Assembly: GCF_003633755.1 (NCBI RefSeq)
Contig: NZ_RBIL01000001.1
Location: 667,426-731,425, forward strand
Direction of reading: 5' to 3'
From: Solirubrobacter pauli
GTDB lineage: Bacteria > Actinomycetota > Thermoleophilia > Solirubrobacterales > Solirubrobacteraceae
Length of the DNA: 64,000 bases
Shown: piece after piece, positions 24,101-32,472 of the stretch
How positions within the stretch are numbered: the first letter of the stretch is position 1
Layout of the letters: the number at the start of each line of letters is the position of its first letter
The notes under the pieces: model-generated
Told to the model about the DNA's origin: nothing
Database searches by the model: none
The model's input: only the letters and a program-made list of their open reading frames with translations
Program-made: the position numbers and the translations under genes

Positions 24101-26143
24101 ATGACCGCGCTTGACCCGGGCGGCACGCACGAGCGTGCGGCGCGCCCGGGCGCCGACGGCTTGCTTGTCGGGCTCACACCCGAGCAGGTGCAGGCCGTCC
24201 GACACGCCGACGGCCCGCTGCTGATCGTCGCGGGCCCAGGCACCGGCAAGACGCGCACGCTGACGCACCGCGTCGCGCACCTGCTCGCGACCGATGCCGC
24301 CACCCCCGGCGAGATCCTCGCCGTCACCTTCAGCGTGCGAGCGGCCGGTGAGCTGCGACTGCGGCTCGCCGACCTGCTCGGAGAAGTCACCGCCCGCGGC
24401 GTGCTCGCCGCGACGTTCCACTCGGTTTGCGCCCGCATCCTCCGCGAGCACGCCACGGTGTTCGGCCGGACCGACGCATACACGATCTACGACCAAGCCG
24501 ACCTGCAACGCGTCATCGAGACGCTGCTGGCCGACCATCGGCGCGACGCGATCCAACACGCGATCCAGGCGTGGGGACAGCCTCCGCCGGCCGAGCTCGA
24601 GCACGAGATCGCCCTGGCCAAGAGCCGACTGCTACGGCCGTCGGGATACGAGGCCGTCAGCCGCTACTCGGCGGCGCCGCTCGTCTCGGCTCTCTGGGAG
24701 GCGATGGAGCACGAGCTGCGTCTCTGCAACGCCTTCGCGTTCGACGACCTGCTCGCCTTCACGGTCGAGCTACTGCAGGCGCACCCGAGCCGGCTCGCGC
24801 ACCTCAGAGCGCGCTGGCGCTGGCTCGTCGTCGATGAGATGCAGGACACGAACGTGGCGCAAGCTGCGCTCGTGCATCTGCTCGCTGGCAGTGCCGGGAA
24901 CGTCACGGCCGTCGGCGACGACGATCAGGCGATCTACCGGTTCCGCAGCGCCGAGCCGCGCAACATCCTCGAGTTCGGCGCCCGCTACCCGGCGCACCGG
25001 CAGGTGGTCCTCGGACACAACTTCCGCTCGCGGACCGAGATCATCACCGCCGCTGCGACCTGCATCGAGCAGAACAAGCACCGACACCACAAGGATCTCG
25101 TCGCCGCCCGCGGCGTCGGCGGGCGAGTGACAACTCGGGGCTTCGCCCGCGACATCGAGGAAGCGGCGTGGGCGACGTCGGTGATCGCGGACGCGCTCGC
25201 GGCGGGGACGCCTGCGTCGGAGATCCTGGTCCTCGGGCGCACGGCGTTCGCGACGGCGCCGATCCAGGCCGCGCTGGCCGCGGCCGGCATCCCGCACCGC
25301 GTGCTCGGCTCGCTCGGTCTCTACGAGCGCGCCGAAGTCCGGGACGCTCTCGCGTACCTCGCGCTGTTGGCCAACCCCCAGGACGCGCACGCCTTCAGGC
25401 GAGCGATTCAAGCGCCGCGCCGCGGCGTCGGGATGGCCACGATCGGACACGTCGTCGCGGCGGCGCGGGGGTACTTCGCCGGCGATCTGATCACGACCGC
25501 CGTCAACGCAGTGCTGCTCCAGGACGTCCGCTCGGCCGCGGCGCGAGAGGCGCTGAGCACGTTCGGCACGGGACTTGACGCGGTCCGCGAGGACTACCGC
25601 CGCGGACGGTCCGTCGGGCACATCGTCGTCGCCGCGCTCACGCTGCAGGGAGGCGTTGTCGCGTTCCACGAGACCCGCCGCGACCGATCGTCCCGGACCG
25701 ACGAACGCCGTGACGGCGAACGCGTGCTCGAAGACCTGCGCTCGCTCTGTCGCGCCGCGCAGGCCTACGCCGACCAGGTTGGGCCGGCCGCGTCCATCAC
25801 CGGCTTCCTCGAGCACGTGGCGGGGCTGCACGCCGAGGAGATCCGCCCCGGCGAGGACCGCCGGATCACGGTCTCGACGATCCACCGGGCCAAGGGCACG
25901 GAAGCCCAGCTCGTGGTCCTGTTGGGCTGCGAGGAGCAGCTGCTGCCGTCGTGGCGCGCGCTGCAGAGCGCCGACCCGGAGGACCTGGAGGAAGAGCGGC
26001 GGCTGTTTTACGTCGCCGTTACGCGAGCCAAGGACCAGCTCGTGCTCACCCGTTGCCACGTTCGTGGTGGCCGCGCGACCGGCGGACCGTCGCGCTTTCT
26101 GGCCGAGGCCGGCCTGGACACGCGCACACGGGCCGCCGCCTGA
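24101..26143 (+). CDS. UvrD/PcrA-type superfamily 1 helicase
   Basis: A 680-residue protein with the full set of motifs: Walker A AGPGTGKT near residue 45, motif Ia FSVRAAGEL, motif II VVDEMQDTN, motif III GDDDQAIYRFR, motif IV GHNFRS, motif V STIHRAKGTE and motif VI FYVAVTRAKD. It is a 3'-5' DNA helicase; on plasmids PcrA-like enzymes unwind rolling-circle or repair intermediates. The ATG follows a 38-base gap after the small upstream gene. There is no C-terminal nuclease, but a RecB-like nuclease is encoded three genes later. Confidence 0.9.
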   Translation: MTALDPGGTHERAARPGADGLLVGLTPEQVQAVRHADGPLLIVAGPGTGKTRTLTHRVAHLLATDAATPGEILAVTFSVRAAGELRLRLADLLGEVTARGVLAATFHSVCARILREHATVFGRTDAYTIYDQADLQRVIETLLADHRRDAIQHAIQAWGQPPPAELEHEIALAKSRLLRPSGYEAVSRYSAAPLVSALWEAMEHELRLCNAFAFDDLLAFTVELLQAHPSRLAHLRARWRWLVVDEMQDTNVAQAALVHLLAGSAGNVTAVGDDDQAIYRFRSAEPRNILEFGARYPAHRQVVLGHNFRSRTEIITAAATCIEQNKHRHHKDLVAARGVGGRVTTRGFARDIEEAAWATSVIADALAAGTPASEILVLGRTAFATAPIQAALAAAGIPHRVLGSLGLYERAEVRDALAYLALLANPQDAHAFRRAIQAPRRGVGMATIGHVVAAARGYFAGDLITTAVNAVLLQDVRSAAAREALSTFGTGLDAVREDYRRGRSVGHIVVAALTLQGGVVAFHETRRDRSSRTDERRDGERVLEDLRSLCRAAQAYADQVGPAASITGFLEHVAGLHAEEIRPGEDRRITVSTIHRAKGTEAQLVVLLGCEEQLLPSWRALQSADPEDLEEERRLFYVAVTRAKDQLVLTRCHVRGGRATGGPSRFLAEAGLDTRTRAAA

Positions 26144-26167
26144 CCTACATCTCGAAGGGAGATCCAC

Positions 26168-26980
26168 ATGTCGATTCATCCTCCCGCGGGCGCAGAGCCG
26201 CCTGCGCGGACTCATGCCGAGGCCGTCGCGCTGTTTCGCCGGCCGTTCGCCGCGGGCGCGATCGGATTTCGCGCCATGAGCAAGACGCCATGGAACGGCG
26301 ATCCCAGGGGCGGCGCGCAGGTCGCCGCCTACATCGGCGCGCAGTCGGTCGTCCAGCGCCTGAACTGCGTGGTGCCGGGCTGCTGGCGCATGTCGTTCGC
26401 CGCGGTCGACGGCGAGCTGCTCGCGGCCGCCGCCGACGGGCAGACGCGCCGCCGCCTGTACCTCACCTGCCGACTGCACGTCACCCTGCCCGAGCAACTC
26501 AACGGCCCAGCCGTCGAGACCGTCTACGAGGACATCGGCGAATGCGAGGCCGGCTCGCTCGCCGGCCTGAAGGCGCTGTACTCGGACGCGCGTAAGCGTG
26601 CCGGCGTAGCGGCCGGGATCGGCGCCTACCTGTACACGGCGCTGGCCGCGGTCGTGCTCCCGCTCGGGCCCGGGCCGCGCCAGGTCGAGTGCGTGCGCCG
26701 CAGTGGCAAGAGCGACTTGCTACTGCTCTCGCCCGACACCGAGCGCTGGCTGCGTAACGGCTACCGCACGCGCATGGCGTCCGAGACGGTCGTGCAGGAC
26801 CTGGGGCCGATCCTCTCGCACGGCGAGCCCGACGACGAGATGGGCCAGGGCGAGAGCACTGACGCCGCCGCGCACGGCACGGTCGAGGAAGCCGCGCCGC
26901 CGGCCGCCAGCAACGGCCACGGCGATCTCGTCACCGTCGACTTCGGCGGCCTCGGCCCGACGCCGCCACCAGCGGCATGA
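26168..26980 (+). CDS. Rad52/Rad22-like single-strand annealing protein
   Basis: A 270-residue protein whose first 170 residues follow the Rad52/Rad22 pattern: LFRRPFAAGAIGFRAMS, AAYIGAQSVVQRLNCVVPGCW, strands YLTCRLHVTLP and ETVYEDIGECE, and helices GLKALYSDARKRAGVAAGIG. The C-terminal 70 residues are acidic and disordered. Such annealing proteins pair complementary strands during phage or plasmid recombination. The ATG follows a GAAGGGAG ribosome binding site. The stop overlaps the next gene. Confidence 0.7.
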   Translation: MSIHPPAGAEPPARTHAEAVALFRRPFAAGAIGFRAMSKTPWNGDPRGGAQVAAYIGAQSVVQRLNCVVPGCWRMSFAAVDGELLAAAADGQTRRRLYLTCRLHVTLPEQLNGPAVETVYEDIGECEAGSLAGLKALYSDARKRAGVAAGIGAYLYTALAAVVLPLGPGPRQVECVRRSGKSDLLLLSPDTERWLRNGYRTRMASETVVQDLGPILSHGEPDDEMGQGESTDAAAHGTVEEAAPPAASNGHGDLVTVDFGGLGPTPPPAA

Positions 26981-27342
26981 GCCCCGCGCGGGCCCGCCTC
27001 CGCGCCCTCGCCGCGGCCGCCGGCTACGACCGCGAGACGCTGGAGCTGATCGTCGACGCGGCGCTGCCCGCCCACCTGCCCGGCAAGCGGCTCAACGACA
27101 CGTTGATCGGGCACGTCGCCACCGCGGTCGAAGTGCTCGCCCAGTGCGGCTACACGGCCGACGAGCTGGAGCTGATCACCGAGTCCTACCGGCTGCGCTA
27201 CCGCGACGGCCGCTGGCGTGACCGGTTCTGGCACAACCAGCTGTGCGCGGCCACGCTGCGCTTCAACCAGCCGCGCTTCTACGGCCTGTCGCCGTGCGAG
27301 TCCGACCGTGCGCGGCTCGCCGAGTTCGCGCGCGCCGCCTGA
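26977..27342 (+). CDS. Hypothetical protein of the recombination module
   Basis: A 121-residue, mostly helical protein (LELIVDAALPAHLPGKRL, HVATAVEVLAQCGY). The ATG overlaps the stop of the Rad52-like gene, so it is translated with it. A conserved-looking aromatic end (WRDRFWHNQLCAA, RFYGLSP) suggests a protein-protein or DNA contact. No family was recognised; I infer a partner of the annealing protein. Confidence 0.55.
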   Translation: MSPARARLRALAAAAGYDRETLELIVDAALPAHLPGKRLNDTLIGHVATAVEVLAQCGYTADELELITESYRLRYRDGRWRDRFWHNQLCAATLRFNQPRFYGLSPCESDRARLAEFARAA

Positions 27343-27369
27343 CCTTCTCATTCGAAAGGAGCCACATCC

Positions 27370-28323
27370 GTGTCCGCTCTCGCGGCACCGACGCCGGCCG
27401 CTCGGCCGCCGACTGGCGCCGAGCTCGCCGCTCGCATCCAGATCCCGCGCCAGCTCCCGCTGCGCTACGACGGCGAGCGCCTGGGCCATCTGTCGCACTC
27501 GTCTTACACCAAGTTCCTGCTCTGCCCCGACGACTGGCGACGCCACTATCTCAAGGGCGACCGCCCGCCACCGAGTGGGCACATGTTCCTCGGCGCCCGC
27601 GTCGACGACGCCCTTTCCACCTACTACCGCCACCAGCTCGAGCACGGCGAACTGCTCACGCTCGACCAGGTGCACGACGCCTACCGCGATCACTGGACAC
27701 GCGAGCTCGCCGAGGAGGCCGCCAAGCGCGGCGTGCACTTTGACCTCGAGCTCGACGAAGCCCGAGCGTTCACGCTCGGGCTGGAGGCGATCGAGCTGAC
27801 GATGCGAGAGCTCATGCCACGGCTCGGCCGGCCCGTCGCCGTGCAGCGCGAGCTCGCCTACGCGCTCGCGCCCGGACTGAACTGGACGATTCAGGGCTTC
27901 CTGGACCTCGAGACGCTCCGGGCCGACGACGACCGGGCGGACATCGTGCCCGCGATCGTCGACTACAAGGTCAAGAACACGCTGCACTCGCAAGCCAAGG
28001 CCGATCACGACTCGCAGGCCGGCCTGTACCTCGCGGGGCGCTGGCTGACCGGGCAACCGGCCGAGCACTTCTGCTTCGCGCAGATCGGCAAGCCCGGCAA
28101 GCGCCGCAAAACGATGAACACCAGCTTCGTCGTCACACGCCGAACCCCGGCACAGCTCCGAACCACGCTCGTCCGGATCGCCCAGGCCGCCAGCCAGATC
28201 ACCGCGCTCTACGACCGCTACGGCCCGGACGAGCCGTGGGGCTTCGCCGACCCGAGCGGCTGGAAGTGCTCGGCCCGCTACTGCGGCCACTACACCCGCT
28301 GCCCGGGCGGCGGCGGCATCTGA
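27370..28323 (+). CDS. RecB/Cas4-like PD-(D/E)XK nuclease
   Basis: A 317-residue protein. It has the RecB-family start HLSHSSYTKFLLCPDDWRRHYL, then GARVDDAL, and the catalytic cluster IQGFLDLE and IVDYKVK (D, D-x-K). Cys residues near the end (KCSARYC, YTRCPGG), with the early Cys, could hold an iron-sulfur cluster as in AddB and Cas4. It probably trims DNA ends for the annealing protein. The GTG start follows GAAAGGAG. A perfect hairpin sits seven bases after the stop codon. Confidence 0.8.
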   Translation: MSALAAPTPAARPPTGAELAARIQIPRQLPLRYDGERLGHLSHSSYTKFLLCPDDWRRHYLKGDRPPPSGHMFLGARVDDALSTYYRHQLEHGELLTLDQVHDAYRDHWTRELAEEAAKRGVHFDLELDEARAFTLGLEAIELTMRELMPRLGRPVAVQRELAYALAPGLNWTIQGFLDLETLRADDDRADIVPAIVDYKVKNTLHSQAKADHDSQAGLYLAGRWLTGQPAEHFCFAQIGKPGKRRKTMNTSFVVTRRTPAQLRTTLVRIAQAASQITALYDRYGPDEPWGFADPSGWKCSARYCGHYTRCPGGGGI

Positions 28324-28329
28324 GCAACC

Positions 28330-28359
28330 CAGGCGGTGTGGCCCCGGCCACACCGCCTG
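28330..28359 (+). terminator. Perfect GC hairpin between nuclease and helicase genes
   Basis: CAGGCGGTGTGGCC and GGCCACACCGCCTG are perfect complements with only CC between them, so about 12 base pairs with a four- to six-base loop would form. It lies between the nuclease stop and the next ribosome binding site and could stop or attenuate transcription. Confidence 0.65.
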
Positions 28360-28381
28360 TCTCCCATGAAAGGAGTGGCTC

Positions 28382-31381
28382 TTGTCCACCCTCATCGACG
28401 CTTGGGCGCATGCGAGCCCGAGCGAGCGCGAACGCCTCGCCGAACGCGCGCTGGGAACCGACGCGGGACGCCAGCTCGCCCGCTGCTTCGGCAACGCGGG
28501 AGCGCCGATCCAAGACCTCCGCGCCGACGCGCTGTTCGAGCTGGCCGCGAACCGGCCGATCGATCCCAACGACGCATCCGCCTGGATCGACAGTGATGCT
28601 CACGCGGCCGCCGTCCTGTGCCGCCACGGCATCACCGACATCCGCCCGACGCGCTTTCAACTCCACGCGATCCGACAGCTCGCCGCCGGCCAAGCAGAAC
28701 AGGACGTGCGCGCCGGCCTGGACTGGTCACGGGTTCACGTCGATCGGCTCGACGAGCAGCTGCAACAGGCGCACGCGCAGCTGCCGATCGAGCTCGACGA
28801 CCCCGCCGTGTGGGTCTCCCCCGCCGACCGCCGGCGCGCCGTCGCTCGTCGGCTGGGCCTGAACGCTGCCGTCGCCGACGAGCTCTCCCGCTGGGCGCTC
28901 GCGCACCTCGAGCGCTTTGACGCGGCGGATCTCCGTAGTTGGCGCATCGCCTCACCGAGCTGGCTCGCACTGGCCGACGAGCAACTGCCGGCCGTGTCCT
29001 CCGTCGAGCGGCCCGTCGGTGTGTTCCTCGCCCCGGCGCCCGGCGGGAGCTGGGAGCTGACGCCGACGTTCTCGCTGGACGCGATCCGCTCCCTCGCCGC
29101 GCTCGGCGCTGCCGTCGACCGCGACCTGCGCGCGGCCTCCCTACCCACAGACGCGGTCCCCGACCTGATCGCCGGCTGGAACCTGCGCACGCTGCACGCC
29201 GGACCGCGCGAGAACGTCGACTCCGGCAGGGCACTCATCGAAGCGCTCTCCCGCGAGCTCGGCCTGCCGATCACCGCGGCTATCCCGGAACATCCGGTCG
29301 ACCGATGGGGCCGCGTACTCATCCGCCGCGCCAGCCACACCGCCGCCGACGGCAGCGAACTGCAGCTCAGGGTCGTCACGTTCCCAAGCCGCAAGCTCCC
29401 GCGCCGACGAGTCGGGTCGGCCCCGCTGGACGATCACCACGCCATCCACAGCGCGGCCATGGAGCTCGGCGAGGCGGTCCAGACCGCGATCGAGCGCGGG
29501 CTCCCGCTGCTGCTGCCCTCGGAGGCCTCAGGCGAGCTCAAGGACACCGTCCGCGTCGGGCGGATGAAAGGCCGTCCCGGGCTGCTGGCTATCACCACCG
29601 CCGACGGCCCGATCGCCACGACGCGGCGCGTCGTGGCCGAACAGGTCCTGCCCGAGCTGCGCGCGCTCAAGCGCTCCGGCGCGACGGTCACGCTCGACGC
29701 CGGCGCTCGGCAGCTCGCGCGCATGGTCGCTGTCCAGCCGCTCGCCGACGACTCGGTCTTGCTCGGCCGTCAGCGCGAGCTCGCTGCGCTGAAGGTCGTC
29801 GGTTCGGGAGTCGACGCCTCTCAGACCGGCACCGGCAAGACGATTACCAGCGGCCGCGCCCTCGCGCACCGCGCGGCGACCACGGCCCGCTTCCGCGGCA
29901 TGGTCGTCGCCGAAGGCCGGCTGCTCGGCCAGTGGCGCGACGAGCTGCTGTCGGGCGCCCCGGCGCGTGGGCTGGCGCCGCTCGCGCCAAACCTCGACGT
30001 GCTGATCGTCGCCGACCACGGACCGATCGCCGGGCGGTTGCGGCGCTTCGATCGTGAGCTCGGCGAACGGCCTGGCGTCGTCCTCGTGGCCAACGGCGTG
30101 CTCGACCGCCACCCCGGTGAGCTCGCTGCGCTCAACTGGCACCTGCTGATCGCCGACGAGGCTCTGCGCTACGCCAACCCGGCCACCGAGGCGCATCAGG
30201 CCCTCGCGCAGCTGCGGATGGCCTCGGTCGCTGACTGCTGGCTGCTGACCGCGACGCCACGGGGCAAGGACTCCGAGCAGCTCGATGTCCTCGTCGGACT
30301 CGCCCTCGGCGATGAGGCGATGATCCGCGAGCGCCTGAACACCCGCGAAGCCGGCGACCTGCTCGACGAGCTCAACGCCCACCGGCTGCGCGTGAACTAC
30401 GGCCCGCACCTCGTGCGCGTCACCCGCCAGGACATGCAGGCCTGGATGCCCGACGTCCGCCCGGCGCAGCCGTTGACGCTCGAAGCCGATACGGCGCTGA
30501 CCGAGCTGCTGGACGCGATCCGCCAAGGCGGTCGCGAGGCCTATCGACGCCTGCTCGAGCTGCTGCGCGAGCTGCGCGAGCTCGAACCCGGCAGCCCGAT
30601 CTACAAGCAGGCACTCGCGGAGATCGCCCGCGTGCAGGGCGTCGTGCTCGGGAACGTCGGCGTGTACGTCGACGCCTCCGTCGACCCCGAGACCCTGACG
30701 CACTCCAAGGCCGCGCTCGCCCAAGGGTTGTGCCGCCAAGGCCTCGTGGCCGAGGCCATGCGCGGTGGCGGTGACGGGCTACCGCTGCTGCGCGGCGTGA
30801 CCGCCCAGACCTTGGCCGGCATCGCCGGCGAAGAGCAGGTGCTCGTGTTCGCCGAACGCGTCCGCTGCCTGCGCCAGCTGGCCTCGACGCTGCGTAACCG
30901 GCACGGTGTCGAGGCGCACGTCGCCGACGGCTCGCTCACTGGCCGCGACTTCGAGGCGCTCAAGCACCGCTTCACCGGGGGCGAGTTCCCGATCCTGTGC
31001 CTCTCGCGGGTCGGCCAGGAAGGCCACAACCTCCAGAACGCCTCCGTGCTTTGCCACCTCGACCTGCCCTGGCTGCCCTCCGGCCTTGAGCAACGCGTCG
31101 GCCGCGCCGCCCGCCCCGGCGCCGTCCGCGGCTGGGTGCAGACCTACATCCCCTACATCCGCGACGCCGGCATCGCCCACATCGTCTCGATCCTCTCGCC
31201 ACGCGGCGGCGAACACCACCAGGTCCTCGACTCCTACGAGGGCGTCGCCGCAGCGGACTCCACCGTCGCGACCCAGCTCGGCCAGATCACCGGCGAGATC
31301 GCCGAACACAAAGACCAAGCCGGCTACGCCGGCACCGCCGCGAAGCTCCGCGTCGCCGCCAGCGTGTTCGGCGCCGCCTAG
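28382..31381 (+). CDS. SNF2-type superfamily 2 helicase/translocase
   Basis: A 999-residue protein. The N-terminal 450 residues are a large helical accessory region. The ATPase half has SQTGTGKT (Walker A, near residue 480), LLIADEALRY (motif II, DEAL rather than DEAH), LLTATPRGK (motif III), LVFAERVRCL, SRVGQEGHNLQNA (motif V) and LEQRVGRAARPG (motif VI). These are SNF2-family translocase motifs. It starts with TTG seven bases after AAAGGAG. Remodelling of protein-DNA complexes on the plasmid, or defence, are possible roles. Confidence 0.85.
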   Translation: MSTLIDAWAHASPSERERLAERALGTDAGRQLARCFGNAGAPIQDLRADALFELAANRPIDPNDASAWIDSDAHAAAVLCRHGITDIRPTRFQLHAIRQLAAGQAEQDVRAGLDWSRVHVDRLDEQLQQAHAQLPIELDDPAVWVSPADRRRAVARRLGLNAAVADELSRWALAHLERFDAADLRSWRIASPSWLALADEQLPAVSSVERPVGVFLAPAPGGSWELTPTFSLDAIRSLAALGAAVDRDLRAASLPTDAVPDLIAGWNLRTLHAGPRENVDSGRALIEALSRELGLPITAAIPEHPVDRWGRVLIRRASHTAADGSELQLRVVTFPSRKLPRRRVGSAPLDDHHAIHSAAMELGEAVQTAIERGLPLLLPSEASGELKDTVRVGRMKGRPGLLAITTADGPIATTRRVVAEQVLPELRALKRSGATVTLDAGARQLARMVAVQPLADDSVLLGRQRELAALKVVGSGVDASQTGTGKTITSGRALAHRAATTARFRGMVVAEGRLLGQWRDELLSGAPARGLAPLAPNLDVLIVADHGPIAGRLRRFDRELGERPGVVLVANGVLDRHPGELAALNWHLLIADEALRYANPATEAHQALAQLRMASVADCWLLTATPRGKDSEQLDVLVGLALGDEAMIRERLNTREAGDLLDELNAHRLRVNYGPHLVRVTRQDMQAWMPDVRPAQPLTLEADTALTELLDAIRQGGREAYRRLLELLRELRELEPGSPIYKQALAEIARVQGVVLGNVGVYVDASVDPETLTHSKAALAQGLCRQGLVAEAMRGGGDGLPLLRGVTAQTLAGIAGEEQVLVFAERVRCLRQLASTLRNRHGVEAHVADGSLTGRDFEALKHRFTGGEFPILCLSRVGQEGHNLQNASVLCHLDLPWLPSGLEQRVGRAARPGAVRGWVQTYIPYIRDAGIAHIVSILSPRGGEHHQVLDSYEGVAAADSTVATQLGQITGEIAEHKDQAGYAGTAAKLRVAASVFGAA

Positions 31382-31425
31382 ATCGCTTCGAGGCTCACCA
31401 CCTCTATTGCGAAAGGAGACCGCGC

Positions 31426-32472
31426 ATGAGCGCGATCACTGCTGCCCTGCGGCAGCTCGACAACGTCGCCGCCGAAGGCGACCTCGCCCCCGACCCGCTC
31501 CCCGCCGACACGCTCGCGCTCGAAGCAGCGAGCGACCCGATCGTCATGCCGGACGGCAAGCGCATCTACCCGCCGACGCTACACGGCGAGCGCGTCGACG
31601 CGCTCGCCCTCGCCCTGCTGGACATGGACGACCCCGCCCGCTCGAGCTTCCTGCGGCTGGTCGGACCGCCAGGCGCGGGCAAAAGCCAGATCGCCCGCGC
31701 GATCGCCTACCGGCTGTGGACCAGCCGCGGCCGCCCAGTCGAGGACCGCCGCGGCGCGCCGTTCTACGGCTTCGTGGAAATGCAGCCCGGCCCGTCGTCG
31801 GACGAGTTCTTCTTCCGCCACGAGTGGGTGCCGATTGGCGGCTCCGGCGGCCAGGTCTCGCTGGTGGACTCGGCGTTCGTGCAGGCGATGCGCGAGGGCT
31901 GGGTGGTGATGATTGACGAGGTCAACACAGCCCGCGACGTCTGTCTGCTGTCGATCAACGCCACGCTCGACGGCCGCTTGGCGCTGTACCTCTCGGCGAC
32001 CGGCGAGACCGTGATCGCCCATCCCGGGTTCGCCGTCATCCTGGCCTACAACCCGGGCCTCGTTGGCGCGACCGATATCCCCGATGCGTGGCACTCGCGC
32101 TTCCCCGCCACGCTGGAAGTGACCAGCCACTGGGCGGCGCTGGCCGAGCTCGGCGCCCCGGCGGCGCTGGTGCGCGAGGCGGCCGCGCTCGACCGCCAGC
32201 GCATCGCCGGCGAAGACGGCCTCACATGGACACCGCAGTTTCGGGACGTCGAGTCGCTGTGGCGGATGAGCGAGCGCGTCGGCGAGCGCGCCGCGCTGGC
32301 TTTCTTCGCGTCGAACCTGCACGAGCAGGTCCAGGCCGGCAAGCTCCAGGACGCCGAAGCCGCCGCCGCCTGCCGGATGCTCGACCAGGCCGGCTACAGC
32401 AAGTACCGCGTGCGCCCGAGCGGCGGCGTCCCGAACCTGCACGGCTACGCGCGGGCGGTGACCGGCGGATGA
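31426..32472 (+). CDS. MoxR-family AAA+ ATPase
   Basis: A 348-residue protein with Walker A GPPGAGKS near residue 80, Walker B VVMIDEVN near residue 161, sensor 1 ILAYNPG and an arginine in SRFPATLEV. This is the MoxR/CbbQ/GvpN group, which acts with a VWA-domain partner to activate or dismantle other proteins. That partner is encoded by the next gene, which overlaps in an ATGA. The ATG follows GCGAAAGGAG. The substrate on this element is unknown. Confidence 0.88.
   Translation: MSAITAALRQLDNVAAEGDLAPDPLPADTLALEAASDPIVMPDGKRIYPPTLHGERVDALALALLDMDDPARSSFLRLVGPPGAGKSQIARAIAYRLWTSRGRPVEDRRGAPFYGFVEMQPGPSSDEFFFRHEWVPIGGSGGQVSLVDSAFVQAMREGWVVMIDEVNTARDVCLLSINATLDGRLALYLSATGETVIAHPGFAVILAYNPGLVGATDIPDAWHSRFPATLEVTSHWAALAELGAPAALVREAAALDRQRIAGEDGLTWTPQFRDVESLWRMSERVGERAALAFFASNLHEQVQAGKLQDAEAAAACRMLDQAGYSKYRVRPSGGVPNLHGYARAVTGG

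Noticed and set aside
24770-26497. 575-codon minus-strand frame opposite the helicase
   Set aside because: Antisense shadow of the UvrD-like gene.
27370-28323. Cas4 of a CRISPR system
   Set aside because: No cas1/cas2 or repeats are present; the neighbours are recombination genes.
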